A program made the translations under genes and the position numbers. The notes below the pieces were generated by a model. That model saw only the letters and a program-made list of their open reading frames with translations, ran no database searches and was not told the origin of the DNA. DNA of 64,000 nucleotides. Origin: Nocardia ninae NBRC 108245. GTDB taxonomy: Bacteria; Actinomycetota; Actinomycetes; Mycobacteriales; Mycobacteriaceae. Position 1 is the stretch's first letter, and the number at the start of each line of letters is the position of its first letter. Shown here piece after piece: positions 56,248 through 64,000 of this stretch. The stretch spans positions 124,001-188,000 of the forward strand of contig NZ_BJXA01000003.1 of NCBI RefSeq assembly GCF_007990755.1, written 5' to 3'.

Positions 56248-57414
56248 TCAGTTCAACCGGCGAATCGCGTTGGGGGTGAGCTCGGCGATCGCCGGATACC
56301 CGTCGACCGCCATCAGCAGGTCCGCCTCGGCGAGCATGGCGCGCAGCACGTGCACGATGCCCTGGACGCCACCCAGTGCCAGCCCGTAGCAGTACGGGCG
56401 GCCGATGCCGACCGCGGTCGCGCCGAGGGCCAGCGCCTTGACAATGTCGGCGCCGGAACGGATTCCGGAGTCGAACAACACCGGCAGGCCGTCGGCGGCG
56501 GCCACCACCTCGGGCAGATGCTCGATCGCCGGGATGCCGCCGTTGGCCTGCCTGCCACCGTGATTGGAACAGTAGAGGCCGTCCACGCCCGCGTCCTTGG
56601 CGCGGCGGGCATCGTCGGGGTGGCAGATTCCCTTGAGTACCAAGGGAAGATCGGTCAGCGAACGAAGCCAGGCCAGGTCGTCCCAGGTGATCGGGTTGCC
56701 GAACTGCGAAACCCAGGTCAGCGTCGCGGTTTTCGGGTCCTCCTCCGGAGTTTTCGCGAGCATGCCGCGAAACACCGGATCGCTGAAGTAGTTCGCCAGG
56801 CAGTGACTGCGCAGCTGGGGGAAGTTCGAGGTGCTGAGGTCGCGTGGGCGCCAGCCGGGCACCCACGTATCCAGGGTCACCACAATGGCTTTGAAGCCTG
56901 CGGCTTCGGCGCGGCGCACCAAACTCTGCGCCAGGTCGCGGTCGTTGGGGGTGTAGAGCTGGAACATGCCGGGGGTGTCGCCGAATTCGGCGGCCACGTC
57001 TTCGAGCGGATCGACCGTCAGGGTGGAGGCCATCATCGGGACGCCGGTGCGGGCGGCAGCCCTGGCGGTCGCCAGGTCGCCGTGGCCGTCCTGCGCGCAG
57101 AGGCCGATCACGCCGACCGGTGCCATGAAGATCGGGGACGGCAGCTTCATCCCGAACAGGTCCACCGAGAGGTCGCGGTCCCTCGTCGCGCGGAGCATGC
57201 GGGGGATCAGGCCCAGTTTCTCGAACGCCGTCGCGTTGATGCGCTGGGTGAGCTCGTCGCCCGCACCGCCGGCCACGTAGGACCAGATTCCCGGCGGCAG
57301 CGCGGCCTGTGCCCGCGCTTCGAGGTCCGCGTAGGTCATCGGCAGGTCGGGCAGGACACCGCCGAGGCCCTGGAAGTAGATCTCGTATTGGTAGTCACCG
57401 AAGTTGCCGGTCAC
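56248..57414 (-). CDS. FMN-dependent alpha-hydroxy-acid oxidase (lactate 2-monooxygenase-like)
   Basis: A 388-residue TIM-barrel flavoprotein. Y-x-G-GAGDELT, [22 protein letters not shown] and the catalytic block [11 protein letters not shown], followed by [26 protein letters not shown], define the LldD/LMO family. The extended N-terminus ([20 protein letters not shown]) is typical of lactate 2-monooxygenase-like members, which oxidise lactate or similar hydroxy acids. Tandem GATACA palindromes lie 20 bases upstream of the ATG and probably bind a repressor. Confidence 0.85.
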   Translation of the reverse strand: MTGNFGDYQYEIYFQGLGGVLPDLPMTYADLEARAQAALPPGIWSYVAGGAGDELTQRINATAFEKLGLIPRMLRATRDRDLSVDLFGMKLPSPIFMAPVGVIGLCAQDGHGDLATARAAARTGVPMMASTLTVDPLEDVAAEFGDTPGMFQLYTPNDRDLAQSLVRRAEAAGFKAIVVTLDTWVPGWRPRDLSTSNFPQLRSHCLANYFSDPVFRGMLAKTPEEDPKTATLTWVSQFGNPITWDDLAWLRSLTDLPLVLKGICHPDDARRAKDAGVDGLYCSNHGGRQANGGIPAIEHLPEVVAAADGLPVLFDSGIRSGADIVKALALGATAVGIGRPYCYGLALGGVQGIVHVLRAMLAEADLLMAVDGYPAIAELTPNAIRRLN

Positions 57415-57433
57415 GGCACTCCCTTCCTCGTTT

Positions 57434-57466
57434 GATACACGAATGTATCCGATACATTTGTGTAGC
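57434..57466. promoter_or_regulatory. Tandem GATACA/TGTATC palindromes
   Basis: GATACA-CGAA-TGTATC (57434-57449) is a perfect palindrome, followed by GATACA-TTTG-TGTAGC (57451-57466), 17 bases on. The junction TGTATC-C-GATACA is also symmetrical. It precedes the hydroxy-acid oxidase gene. Confidence 0.6.
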
Positions 57467-57473
57467 GGAGCGC

Positions 57474-58277
57474 TTACCCGGTCAATGTCCGGAAGAGAAT
57501 CAGCCAGCGGTCGGGGTCGACCAGCCCGACCGGTGTGTTCTCCGGGATGTCAGCGGCGGTGCAGGCCGCCCGGACCGCTCGCGCCGGGAACTGCCTGCGC
57601 AGCGACGTCGCCAGCGAGCCGCCCACGCCCGAGAAACCGAGTTCCACCGTCCGCCGGTACTCGGCGCGCGCCGAGCTCGGCAGGAGTGGGCGAGGTCTGC
57701 GGCGCAGGTACAGGACCGCGGTATCGACGCTCGGTACCGGGTGGAAGCTGTGCCGTCCGATGCGTGCGCCCAATTCCATTGCGACGGTGGGCCAATGGGT
57801 GACGGTGAGCTTGGTCCACCTGCCGTAGTCGCCGGAATGCTTACGGGCGAACTCGCTTTGGGTGAGCAAGGTGGCCGAGGTGAGCCGCCGGGCCGCCAGG
57901 CACCAGCGCACCACGTCGGTGGTGACCGCGAAGGGCACATTGGCGACCACCGCGAACGGCTCGTCCGGTGCGTGCACCGCACGGAAATCGGTGTGGAACA
58001 GCCTTATTCGATCGTCGTCGGCGTAGCGCCTGCGCAGCCGCTCGGCGTAGTAGGCATCCTTCTCATAGGCGCGAATCCGGCCTGCCGCGTTGAGCAGCTG
58101 CCTGGTCAGCATGCCGTCGCCGGGGCCGATCTCGAGTACGAGATCGGTGTCGGTGACGCCGGACGAGCGCACGATCAACCGGGCGGCCCCGGCGTCGACG
58201 AGGAAGTTCTGGGACAGACGTTTACGGGTGCCGACCCGGGTATCGCGGGCGCGCGGCAGCGAACGATGACGGGACAT
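57474..58277 (-). CDS. erm: Erm-type 23S rRNA adenine N-6 methyltransferase
   Basis: A 267-residue methyltransferase. SQNFLVD at the start, SAM motif [14 protein letters not shown], and catalytic loop NVPFAVTT are the marks of the Erm/KsgA family; the length, basic N-terminus and [20 protein letters not shown] favour Erm, which methylates A2058 and blocks macrolides, lincosamides and streptogramin B. KsgA is less likely since the protein is shorter and preceded by a resistance-type leader. The ATG has GGAGG ten bases upstream, inside a hairpin. Subclass not assigned. Confidence 0.85.
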   Translation of the reverse strand: MSRHRSLPRARDTRVGTRKRLSQNFLVDAGAARLIVRSSGVTDTDLVLEIGPGDGMLTRQLLNAAGRIRAYEKDAYYAERLRRRYADDDRIRLFHTDFRAVHAPDEPFAVVANVPFAVTTDVVRWCLAARRLTSATLLTQSEFARKHSGDYGRWTKLTVTHWPTVAMELGARIGRHSFHPVPSVDTAVLYLRRRPRPLLPSSARAEYRRTVELGFSGVGGSLATSLRRQFPARAVRAACTAADIPENTPVGLVDPDRWLILFRTLTG

Positions 58278-58284
58278 GGGTATC

Positions 58285-58296
58285 CTCCGAACGGAG
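58285..58296 (-). promoter_or_regulatory. Hairpin masking the erm ribosome-binding site
   Basis: On the minus strand CTCCG-TT-CGGAG folds so that most of the GGAGG site is paired. Opening it would be needed for translation of erm. Confidence 0.55.
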
Positions 58297-58300
58297 TGGT

Positions 58301-58321
58301 CGAATCAGAAAAAGTGATTCG
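58301..58321 (-). promoter_or_regulatory. Second hairpin in erm leader
   Basis: CGAATCA and TGATTCG form a 7-bp stem with a 7-base loop, between the attenuator and the masked ribosome-binding site. Confidence 0.5.
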
Positions 58322-58343
58322 CCCGGACCCATGCCAGGGCACA

Positions 58344-58370
58344 GAAAATCCGGCGGTCATCGACCGCCGG
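58344..58370 (-). terminator. Attenuator hairpin in erm leader
   Basis: On the minus strand CCGGCGGTC-GAT-GACCGCCGG, a 9-bp GC-rich stem, followed by ATTTTCT. It lies 13 bases after the leader stop and before erm, so it could end transcription unless the leader ribosome changes the fold. Confidence 0.55.
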
Positions 58371-58382
58371 CGCGCATCCCGA

Positions 58383-58499
58383 TCAGAACAGTCGGGACAA
58401 CGGAGCGCCACGGTGCACTGGCAGAGCCCAGGCCTCCGTGCGCAGCCGGATGTAGTACGCGCTGATCGCGTACCCGCCGTTCATCGCCGAACCGTTCAT
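58383..58499 (-). CDS. 38-residue erm leader peptide with RLR stalling motif
   Basis: A 38-codon frame starting at 58499 (second ATG at codon 6) and ending 105 bases before erm. Residues 15-20 are YYIRLR. RLR is the known macrolide-dependent stalling motif (+x+) of leaders such as ErmDL, in which a drug-bound ribosome halts on it. The frame stops with TGA. A GATATC at 58508-58513 could be the -10, making the transcript almost leaderless, and an AAAAA tract 30 bases further upstream recalls WhiB7-type promoters. Macrolide induction of erm is the likely outcome. Confidence 0.7.
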   Translation of the reverse strand: MNGSAMNGGYAISAYYIRLRTEAWALPVHRGAPLSRLF

Positions 58500-58553
58500 G
58501 CCCGGAAGATATCGCACCCCTGCGCCGACCCGCGACCGGTTTTTCGCCGCGGA

Positions 58554-59285
58554 TTACGCCGTTTCGAGCAGGCTGCGCCGCAAGGCGTCGACCACATCGT
58601 CGTCGATGCCGAGCTGCTCCGCCGTATACCCGCGCACCGAACCGTATTGGGCGGCCAATGCGGCCAGGAACAATCGCATCACCTCGGCGGGCGCCCGCCC
58701 GTATCCCGGCCAGGTGAGCTCCTTGTCGGGATAGGCCGCCCGCCAGTCGGCGATGAGACGGTCGGTAGCCAGCTCGGTCCGGGCGAAGTCCTCGATGATC
58801 TGCTCATCGGACACGCTGAGCAGATTCAGGACAAGAGCCGCGAGCAACCCGGTGCGGTCCTTGCCGGACGCGCAGTGGAAGACCGCCGGGCCGTCTGCCT
58901 TCGCAAGCACCTCGATGGCGCGGCGCAGTTCCTCGACACCGTCCGCGGCGACCTCCAGGAACCGCTCGGCGAGGTACGGTCCGACCTCGATGTCCGGCCC
59001 GAGCGCCGCCTGATCGTACGGGCGATGCTCGATGCTGAGATTGTGGTAGACGAGCGACTCGTGCTGCGGGACTCGGCCTCTCGCGTCGATCTCCCAGGGG
59101 TAGCGCAGGTCGATGACGGTCGTGATGCCCAGCTCGAGGAAGCGATCCCAGTCCTGGTCGCGCAGCTTGCTCAGCGAGTCGGCGCGAAATAGCCGTCCCC
59201 AGCGCACGATCTGCCCGTCCGCGGTCGGGTAGCCGCCCAGATCGCGGAAGTTGTGTAGTCGTTCGAAGGCGATGTGTCTGTTCAC
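58554..59285 (-). CDS. Tyrosine phosphatase, PtpB-like
   Basis: A 243-residue phosphatase of the Y_phosphatase3 family. LHNFRDLGGY opens it, VIDLRYPWEID is the conserved early block, and the P-loop HCASGKDRTG has the catalytic cysteine and arginine with the GKD signature of PtpB, seen in enzymes that also act on phosphoinositides. GTG at 59285 is used because relatives begin close to FERLHNFRD; the frame is open to 59312. No signal peptide. The erm leader begins 55 bases past its stop. Confidence 0.85.
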   Translation of the reverse strand: MNRHIAFERLHNFRDLGGYPTADGQIVRWGRLFRADSLSKLRDQDWDRFLELGITTVIDLRYPWEIDARGRVPQHESLVYHNLSIEHRPYDQAALGPDIEVGPYLAERFLEVAADGVEELRRAIEVLAKADGPAVFHCASGKDRTGLLAALVLNLLSVSDEQIIEDFARTELATDRLIADWRAAYPDKELTWPGYGRAPAEVMRLFLAALAAQYGSVRGYTAEQLGIDDDVVDALRRSLLETA

Positions 59286-59365
59286 CACAGGAACTCTATG
59301 TTCGCCGCCCACAACGACCTTCGCGGATATTCGGCAGGCAGGAAGGGCGGACCATAGGGCACACT

Positions 59366-59938
59366 ATGATCATGCACCTGCGTTCGGTGGGCGACCTGGT
59401 CGAGGCGACAGCTGCGGGCGAGAAGGTGGACTATCTGATGTTCTGGGGGCATCAGCCGGAGCACAGGGGCCGGATCGGGCCCAGCTGTTTGAGTCAGTGG
59501 TGGCCTGCGTCTTTCGTGCTGGACGGTGCGGAGTTCCCGTCGGCCGAGCACTACATGATGTGGGGAAAGGCGCGACTATTCGGCGACGTGGACAACGCCG
59601 AACAGGTGTTGGCGGCGCCGACGCCGAAAGCGGCGAAAGCGCTCGGGCGCGAGGTCCGCGGCTTCGACAGCCGCGTGTGGAGCGCGCGCCGGTACGAGAT
59701 CGTGGTGCGCGGGAACGTGGCGAAGTTCGGGCAGCACCCGGAATTGGCGGAGTACCTGCTCGGGACGGGGGACCGGGTGCTGGTGGAAGCCAGTCCGGTG
59801 GACCGGATCTGGGGGATCGGGCTGGCCGCCGACGATCCCCGCGCCGAGGATCCCGCGCAGTGGCCAGGGTTGAACCTGCTCGGCTTCGCGCTGATGGACG
59901 CGCGCGCGGCACTGCGGGGCGGTCAGCCGACCGACTGA
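59366..59938 (+). CDS. NADAR family protein (YbiA-like)
   Basis: A 190-residue NADAR protein. SCLSQWWPASFVLDG, FPSAEHYMMWGKARLFGD, GFDSRVWSARRYEIVVRGNVAKF and LVEASPVDRIWGIGL are the family blocks. Members cleave N-glycosidic bonds of riboflavin intermediates or ADP-ribose adducts, so this may remove damaged or toxic nucleotides. Starts at 59366 or two codons later. It is divergent from the phosphatase gene, and its end overlaps the next gene by 16 bases. Confidence 0.85.
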   Translation: MIMHLRSVGDLVEATAAGEKVDYLMFWGHQPEHRGRIGPSCLSQWWPASFVLDGAEFPSAEHYMMWGKARLFGDVDNAEQVLAAPTPKAAKALGREVRGFDSRVWSARRYEIVVRGNVAKFGQHPELAEYLLGTGDRVLVEASPVDRIWGIGLAADDPRAEDPAQWPGLNLLGFALMDARAALRGGQPTD

Positions 59939-61743
59939 TCGGCGTTGGCGACGCGCTCCTCGTCCGCGCGGGCCCGCCAGACGCGGGCCTCGGCGTAGTC
60001 GCCCTGCCGGTCCAGGAGTTCGGCGAGGCCGGCCATGGCGCGCGGCTCACGGCCTTCTGCGGCAGCGTGCCACCAGCGTTGCGCGTCGTCCAGGTCGCCG
60101 CGCCGGAAATGGACCACGCCGAGGTCGTAGGCGGCGCCCGCGTGCCCGGCGTCGGCGGCCTGCTCCCAAAGCCCGCAGGCTTGGTCTTCCTCGCCGCGGC
60201 TGTACATGGCGACGCCGAGGTCGTAGAGGGCGGTCCGGTAGCTCGCGCCTGTGTCCGGTGCTGGGGAGTCGTCGGCCGGTGGTTTGGACCGCATGGGGCG
60301 GGTGGGGGCCGATTGGACGCCGGGGCCGTACTGGGCGTCCGAGCCGAGAGGCGGAGTCGGAGTGGGCTGAGTATCGGCGTGTGGGTTCGGCGGCGGCTGT
60401 GCGACACCGGAATACGCGGGACTCGGCGCTGAGGGGTTCGCCGCGAATCCGCCACCTCGGTTGTGGGTCGCCGGGTGCGTGGTCGGCGGGTGGTTGTTGG
60501 CTGGGAATCCGCCGCTCGGGTTGTGCGTGGCCGACGGGTGGGCGTTGCCTGCGAATCCGCCGCCTGGGTTGGGCGTGCCTGGTTGGCTGGTCGGCGGGTG
60601 GTTGTTCGTTGCGAAATCACCGCCGGGGTTGTGCTGCGCCGCGGGCATGGTCGGCGGATGCGCCGTCGCTGGCTGCGTGGCCGCCGGCGCTGTGGTCGCA
60701 GGGGGCGTGGCCGCAGGCTGGATGGTCACTGGGTCCGCGTCCGCGGCGGCGAAGCTGCTGCCCGGGTTGTGTTGGGCCGATTGTGTGGCTGGTGGCTGGG
60801 TGTTGGCGGCGAAGCTGCTGCCCGGGTTGTGTTGGGCCGGCTGCGTGGCCGCCGGGTGGGTGTTCGCGGTGAAGCTGCTGCCCGGGTTGTGTGGGCCCGG
60901 TTGTGTGGTCGGTGGGTTGCTGTTTGCCGCGAAGCCGCTGTCGGGGTTGTCTGGGGCCGATTGTGTGGCTGGCAGGTGGGTGTTCGCGGCGAAGTCGCTG
61001 CTCGGGTTGTGCTTGGCAGGCGGGTGGGTGTTCGCGGCGAAGTCGCTGCTCGGGTTGTGTTGGGCCGGTTGTGTGGCTGGCGGGTGGGTGTTCGCTGCGA
61101 GATCGTCACCGGAATCGTGCTGCGTCGGTGGCATGTTCGGCTGTGCAGCTGAGGGGTGTGCGCCGATCGGATTCGGCGGTAGGTGCGGGGAGCGCATCGG
61201 ATGGGTGGGTTGGGCGTCCACCGCGGGTTCCGCGACCATCGGGGCGGTCTGCACCTCGACGACGAGGTTGGCGAAGTTGGCGGGTCCCTCGCCGATGCTG
61301 CACCACAGCACGACGCGGCCGTCCGGGGTGTTCTCCACGACGATGCCGTAATTGCCGACCCAGGACTTCTGCTCGCCGAATCCGTCCACCCAGACGGGTG
61401 TCAGCGTCACCAGGGTGCCGGGGGCGGTGCCGATGATGTCGAAGCTGATGCCGCCGACCAGGGCATCGGACCAGACATCGACCCCGTTGAGGCGGCGGCC
61501 GTTCAGGCCGACGTAGCCGTCGACGACCGACAGTCCCATGCCGAGGCCACGCAGCCCGGCCGGGGGCGCGGCGGACAGCAGCGTCACGGTGACCGCCGTC
61601 GGGTCCGGCCCGACCTGCTCGGTGTACATCGGATAGACCTTGCTGCCACGCAACACGATCGGTTCCGCGCTCTGGTATCGGGCGGCGAGCGGCCGATCAT
61701 CGGGCGAATTCCGAGCGGCCCATGACGAATACGGCTCGTTCAC
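59923..61743 (-). CDS. Large repeat protein with N-terminal beta domain and Sel1/TPR C-terminus
   Basis: A 606-residue protein. Residues 1-165 form a beta-rich domain I cannot place (LLSAAPPAGLRGLGMGLSVVDGY; GGISFDIIGTAPGTLVTLTPVWVDGF). Residues about 200-440 are roughly ten to eleven low-complexity repeats rich in P, Q, H, N and containing N-P-x-x-x-F-A-x-N. The C-terminus (from about 500) has three Sel1/TPR repeats such as ALYDLGVAMYSRGEEDQACGLWEQAADAGHAGA. GTG at 61743 follows AAGGCGG. It is downstream of the membrane kinase, 127 bases away, and could be its partner. Function unknown. Confidence 0.7.
   Translation of the reverse strand: MNEPYSSWAARNSPDDRPLAARYQSAEPIVLRGSKVYPMYTEQVGPDPTAVTVTLLSAAPPAGLRGLGMGLSVVDGYVGLNGRRLNGVDVWSDALVGGISFDIIGTAPGTLVTLTPVWVDGFGEQKSWVGNYGIVVENTPDGRVVLWCSIGEGPANFANLVVEVQTAPMVAEPAVDAQPTHPMRSPHLPPNPIGAHPSAAQPNMPPTQHDSGDDLAANTHPPATQPAQHNPSSDFAANTHPPAKHNPSSDFAANTHLPATQSAPDNPDSGFAANSNPPTTQPGPHNPGSSFTANTHPAATQPAQHNPGSSFAANTQPPATQSAQHNPGSSFAAADADPVTIQPAATPPATTAPAATQPATAHPPTMPAAQHNPGGDFATNNHPPTSQPGTPNPGGGFAGNAHPSATHNPSGGFPANNHPPTTHPATHNRGGGFAANPSAPSPAYSGVAQPPPNPHADTQPTPTPPLGSDAQYGPGVQSAPTRPMRSKPPADDSPAPDTGASYRTALYDLGVAMYSRGEEDQACGLWEQAADAGHAGAAYDLGVVHFRRGDLDDAQRWWHAAAEGREPRAMAGLAELLDRQGDYAEARVWRARADEERVANADQSVG
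60426..61130 (-). repeat. Tandem coding repeats of the large repeat protein
   Basis: About eleven imperfect units of 40-66 bases, each ending near a TTC-GC-GGC/GCC-AAC codon run, encode the P/Q/H/N-rich linker. Copies vary in length, which points to repeated slippage or recombination. Confidence 0.65.
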
Positions 61744-61870
61744 GTGATGCCCGCCTTTCCGCCGAATGCGTCGTGCCGTCCCTGCGCTGTGCGGCGGGAT
61801 ATACCGTACTCGCCGAAGCCGGGAATGGCGCAGCAATCATGCGGCCCCTTGACGCGACAGCGGGCGGTGC

Positions 61871-64000
61871 TCAGGCGGAGCGGGCGACGATGCGTTCGAG
61901 CGCGGCGAGGTCCTGCTCCAGCATGCGGAACAGCCAGTACACGCCGATGAAGGCGAGGGCGCTGCCCACGCACAGCACCCGCAGCGCCACGATGACCGCC
62001 GGGATGTCCTCGGCCGGAATGAATGTCGCGCCCGCGACGCCGAGCAGCGGAACGGCGGCGGCGATGGCGAGGAAGTAGGTGCTGCGGCGGTCGAGTCGGC
62101 GTAGCGCGCGTGCGTCCTGCGCACCGAGTCCGCCGTGACGCAGGAACATCGGGTACAGCGAGCGCACCGCGTAGAAGTTCACCATGAAGTACGGATACGC
62201 CATGGCGATGGCACCGCACACGATCTGCGTGATGAAGAAGTGCAGGTACGACTCGGGCGTGATGTGGTTGCCGGAGACCTGTACGGACACCGGCACCGCG
62301 ACGCCCGCGATGACCCAAAGCGCGAAGCAGGTCAGCACATTACGTTTGCCCAGTTGCAGGGTGTCGCCGCGTGCGCGGGCGAGGGTCTGCGCGTCGTAGG
62401 ACTTGCCCTTGCGCAGTCCGCGCGAAATCGACCACAGGTTCGCGAGCAGCACGTTGGTGACCACGAAGCCGATCAGGAAGCACAGGCCGTAGGTGGTCAC
62501 CGCGATCTGATCGAAGCGATGCTGGGCCTGCTCGTCCAGCTTGCTGATGATGAGCGTCCGGTTGTGGTTGTAGCTGTACCAGATCGCGAGCGCGTTCGGC
62601 ACCGCGATGGCGAGCGCCATGATCGGATGCATCAGCTTGCGCGCCCGCAATCGCCAACTGGCGGGCGGCGGGTCGACGAGATCGCGGGCTCGGGCGTCGA
62701 GGCAGACCTCCAGCTGCTGGGCCATGTCCGCCCCGCACGGCCACCGATTGTCCGGCTCCGGATCGAGCGCGCGTACCAACGCGCGCTCCAGCGCTGCCGG
62801 GCAGTCCGGCGGAAGGTCCTGATAGGGCAGTGCTTTCGGACTGCCGGAGCGACGCTCCAGCATGCCGTCCAGTGCCGTGCGGTCGCCGCCGGTCACCGAG
62901 TCGTCGTCGAAAGGCTTACGGCCGGTGAGTAATTCCCACAGCACCACGGCGAGCGCGTACAGATCGCTTCGAGTGTCGAGATCCTCGGCTGTGCCGGGGT
63001 GGTCCGGGTGTACAGCTGCGAGTTGTTCGGGCGACATATAGGCGAGCGAGCCACCGAAATAGGCGACCGGGCTGTCGCCCGAAACATTGCCGCTGAAGCT
63101 GATATTGAAGTCGGCGAGCTTGGGAATGCCGTCCGCGGTGAGCAGTACGTTCGCCGGCTTGATATCGCGGTGCAGCACGCCGGCATTGCCCGCGTAATCG
63201 AGCGCTTCGGCCAGCCGCCGCCCAAGCCAGGCGATGGTTTCCGGCCAGGACAGCTGGGCGAGCCGTGCCCGCAGCGGCGATTCGCTCGGCCTGATCTCGC
63301 CCTTGCCCGCCAGCACCGAGTCGATGACGTCGAGCAGCAGCCGCCCGTCCCGCTGTTCCGGCGGCGTCGCCCGAACCCGCTCCAGTACGGTGAACAGGGT
63401 CCCGCCCGGCACGTACTGCATGTACAGCAGCCGCAGCTTGCGGTGCTCCAGCACGCGCTGATCGAAGACTCGGACGATGTAGTCGTGATCCAGTTGCGCC
63501 AGCGTCTGCGGCTCGGTGCCCTTGTCGCGGGAGATCTTCACGGCGACCAGCCGCTGCATCGACCGCTGGCGCGCCAGGAACACTCGCGCGAAGGCACCGC
63601 GGCCGAGTCCGGTCATCAGGTCGAAGTCGTCGATCTGCTGACCGGCGTCGATGTCGTCGAGGTTCACCGGCTCGGCGGCCGACATCATCGTGCTGTGGTA
63701 GTCGTCGGTCGCCAGCATTTCCGAAAGTTGTTCGGCCTGTGCGGGATACGCTGCGGTGTACTCCGCGACCTGCACCGCGGTGCCTGCCCGCCGCCGGACG
63801 TGGAACTCCTCGTAGATGAGATCCGGCGGCAGCGGCCAGGTCCGCAGTTCCGGTAGATCCTCGACATAGTCGGCCAGGCGTTTCGGCGCCGTGCCGCGTC
63901 CCCACCGATGGGCCAGATCGACCTTGATCAACTCGATCAACGACACCCGCCGGATGCCGGGGGAGTCGGGGAGGTAGGCCCGCAGGTCCGGTGGCTCGTC
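61871..64000 (-). CDS. Membrane serine/threonine protein kinase (start outside window)
   Basis: The frame runs open to the window edge, so the N-terminus is missing; 709 residues are visible. About 120 residues before the kinase domain contain the helical LIELIKVDLAHRWGRG motif common before PKN-type kinases. The kinase has GLGRGAFARVFLA, lysine in VAVKIS, HRDIKPAN and ADFNIS, where DFG is replaced by DFN. The last 260 residues carry six membrane helices (such as IMALAIAVPNALAIW and YPYFMVNFYAV), an unusual C-terminal topology. It should phosphorylate partner proteins, possibly the downstream repeat protein. Confidence 0.85.
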   Translation of the reverse strand, partial: DEPPDLRAYLPDSPGIRRVSLIELIKVDLAHRWGRGTAPKRLADYVEDLPELRTWPLPPDLIYEEFHVRRRAGTAVQVAEYTAAYPAQAEQLSEMLATDDYHSTMMSAAEPVNLDDIDAGQQIDDFDLMTGLGRGAFARVFLARQRSMQRLVAVKISRDKGTEPQTLAQLDHDYIVRVFDQRVLEHRKLRLLYMQYVPGGTLFTVLERVRATPPEQRDGRLLLDVIDSVLAGKGEIRPSESPLRARLAQLSWPETIAWLGRRLAEALDYAGNAGVLHRDIKPANVLLTADGIPKLADFNISFSGNVSGDSPVAYFGGSLAYMSPEQLAAVHPDHPGTAEDLDTRSDLYALAVVLWELLTGRKPFDDDSVTGGDRTALDGMLERRSGSPKALPYQDLPPDCPAALERALVRALDPEPDNRWPCGADMAQQLEVCLDARARDLVDPPPASWRLRARKLMHPIMALAIAVPNALAIWYSYNHNRTLIISKLDEQAQHRFDQIAVTTYGLCFLIGFVVTNVLLANLWSISRGLRKGKSYDAQTLARARGDTLQLGKRNVLTCFALWVIAGVAVPVSVQVSGNHITPESYLHFFITQIVCGAIAMAYPYFMVNFYAVRSLYPMFLRHGGLGAQDARALRRLDRRSTYFLAIAAAVPLLGVAGATFIPAEDIPAVIVALRVLCVGSALAFIGVYWLFRMLEQDLAALERIVARSA

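Noticed and set aside
60426-61130. Possible CRISPR-like array
   Set aside because: The repeats keep the reading frame, vary in length and have no unique spacers; they encode a protein linker.

Overview
The window is high-GC actinobacterial DNA. An EthA-like monooxygenase, an F420-type nitroreductase-like protein, PknG with its GlnH/GlnX partners, a UsfX-SigF module, a PtpB-like phosphatase and a single-chain acyl-CoA carboxylase together suggest a mycolate-type actinomycete, most likely Nocardia. This is inferred from gene families; no rRNA or tRNA gene is visible. Genes are dense, many overlap by 1-4 bases (ATGA or GTGA), and starts are often GTG.

Region by region: 0-6.2 kb has a SnoaL-like protein, an amino-acid permease and a sulfonate uptake/desulfonation operon read leftward (ssuC-ssuB-ssuA-ssuD), divergent from an EthA-like flavin monooxygenase. 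8-21 kb is mixed metabolism: a protein with a cold-shock-like C-terminus, an alpha/beta hydrolase, a 1060-residue BC-BCCP-CT acyl-CoA carboxylase, a beta-lactamase-like esterase, two TetR regulators with divergent targets, a pentapeptide-repeat protein, the remnant of a MazG-like gene, an AraC regulator and a DHA2 efflux pump.

21.2-30.5 kb is one tightly coupled seven-gene signalling operon: membrane sensor GlnX, solute-binding lipoprotein GlnH, a helical protein of unknown function, kinase PknG with four extra N-terminal zinc-ribbon-like repeats, a PP2C phosphatase, a von Willebrand A protein and an FHA protein. Kinase, phosphatase and FHA protein all carry zinc-ribbon-like cysteine pairs at their N-termini, which suggests a shared assembly surface.

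30.6-38.2 kb holds two short-chain dehydrogenases, a CocE-type hydrolase, a NUDIX protein, a small kinase, a Rieske/FAD oxidoreductase and a DmpA-type peptidase. 38.2-48.1 kb looks like a general-stress island: RsbW/UsfX, SigF, an STAS protein, a PAS-ANTAR protein, a UsfY-like protein, small membrane proteins, lipoproteins and three glycosyltransferases. Eight promoter-like sites of the form G(A/T/G)TT-N15/16-GGG(T/C)A occur here, one of them in front of rsbW-sigF.

48.5-53.6 kb carries a two-component system followed directly by ectABCD for ectoine and hydroxyectoine. The same 11-base-period CGTAA direct repeat lies upstream of both units, suggesting one regulator. 54-57.4 kb has an acyl-CoA synthetase with a START-like N-terminus and an FMN-dependent hydroxy-acid oxidase. 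57.5-58.5 kb holds an erm-type 23S rRNA methyltransferase with a previously unannotated 38-codon leader containing the macrolide-stalling motif RLR, an attenuator hairpin and a hairpin that masks the ribosome-binding site. The right end has a PtpB-like phosphatase, a NADAR protein, a repeat/Sel1 protein and a membrane serine/threonine kinase that runs off the window.
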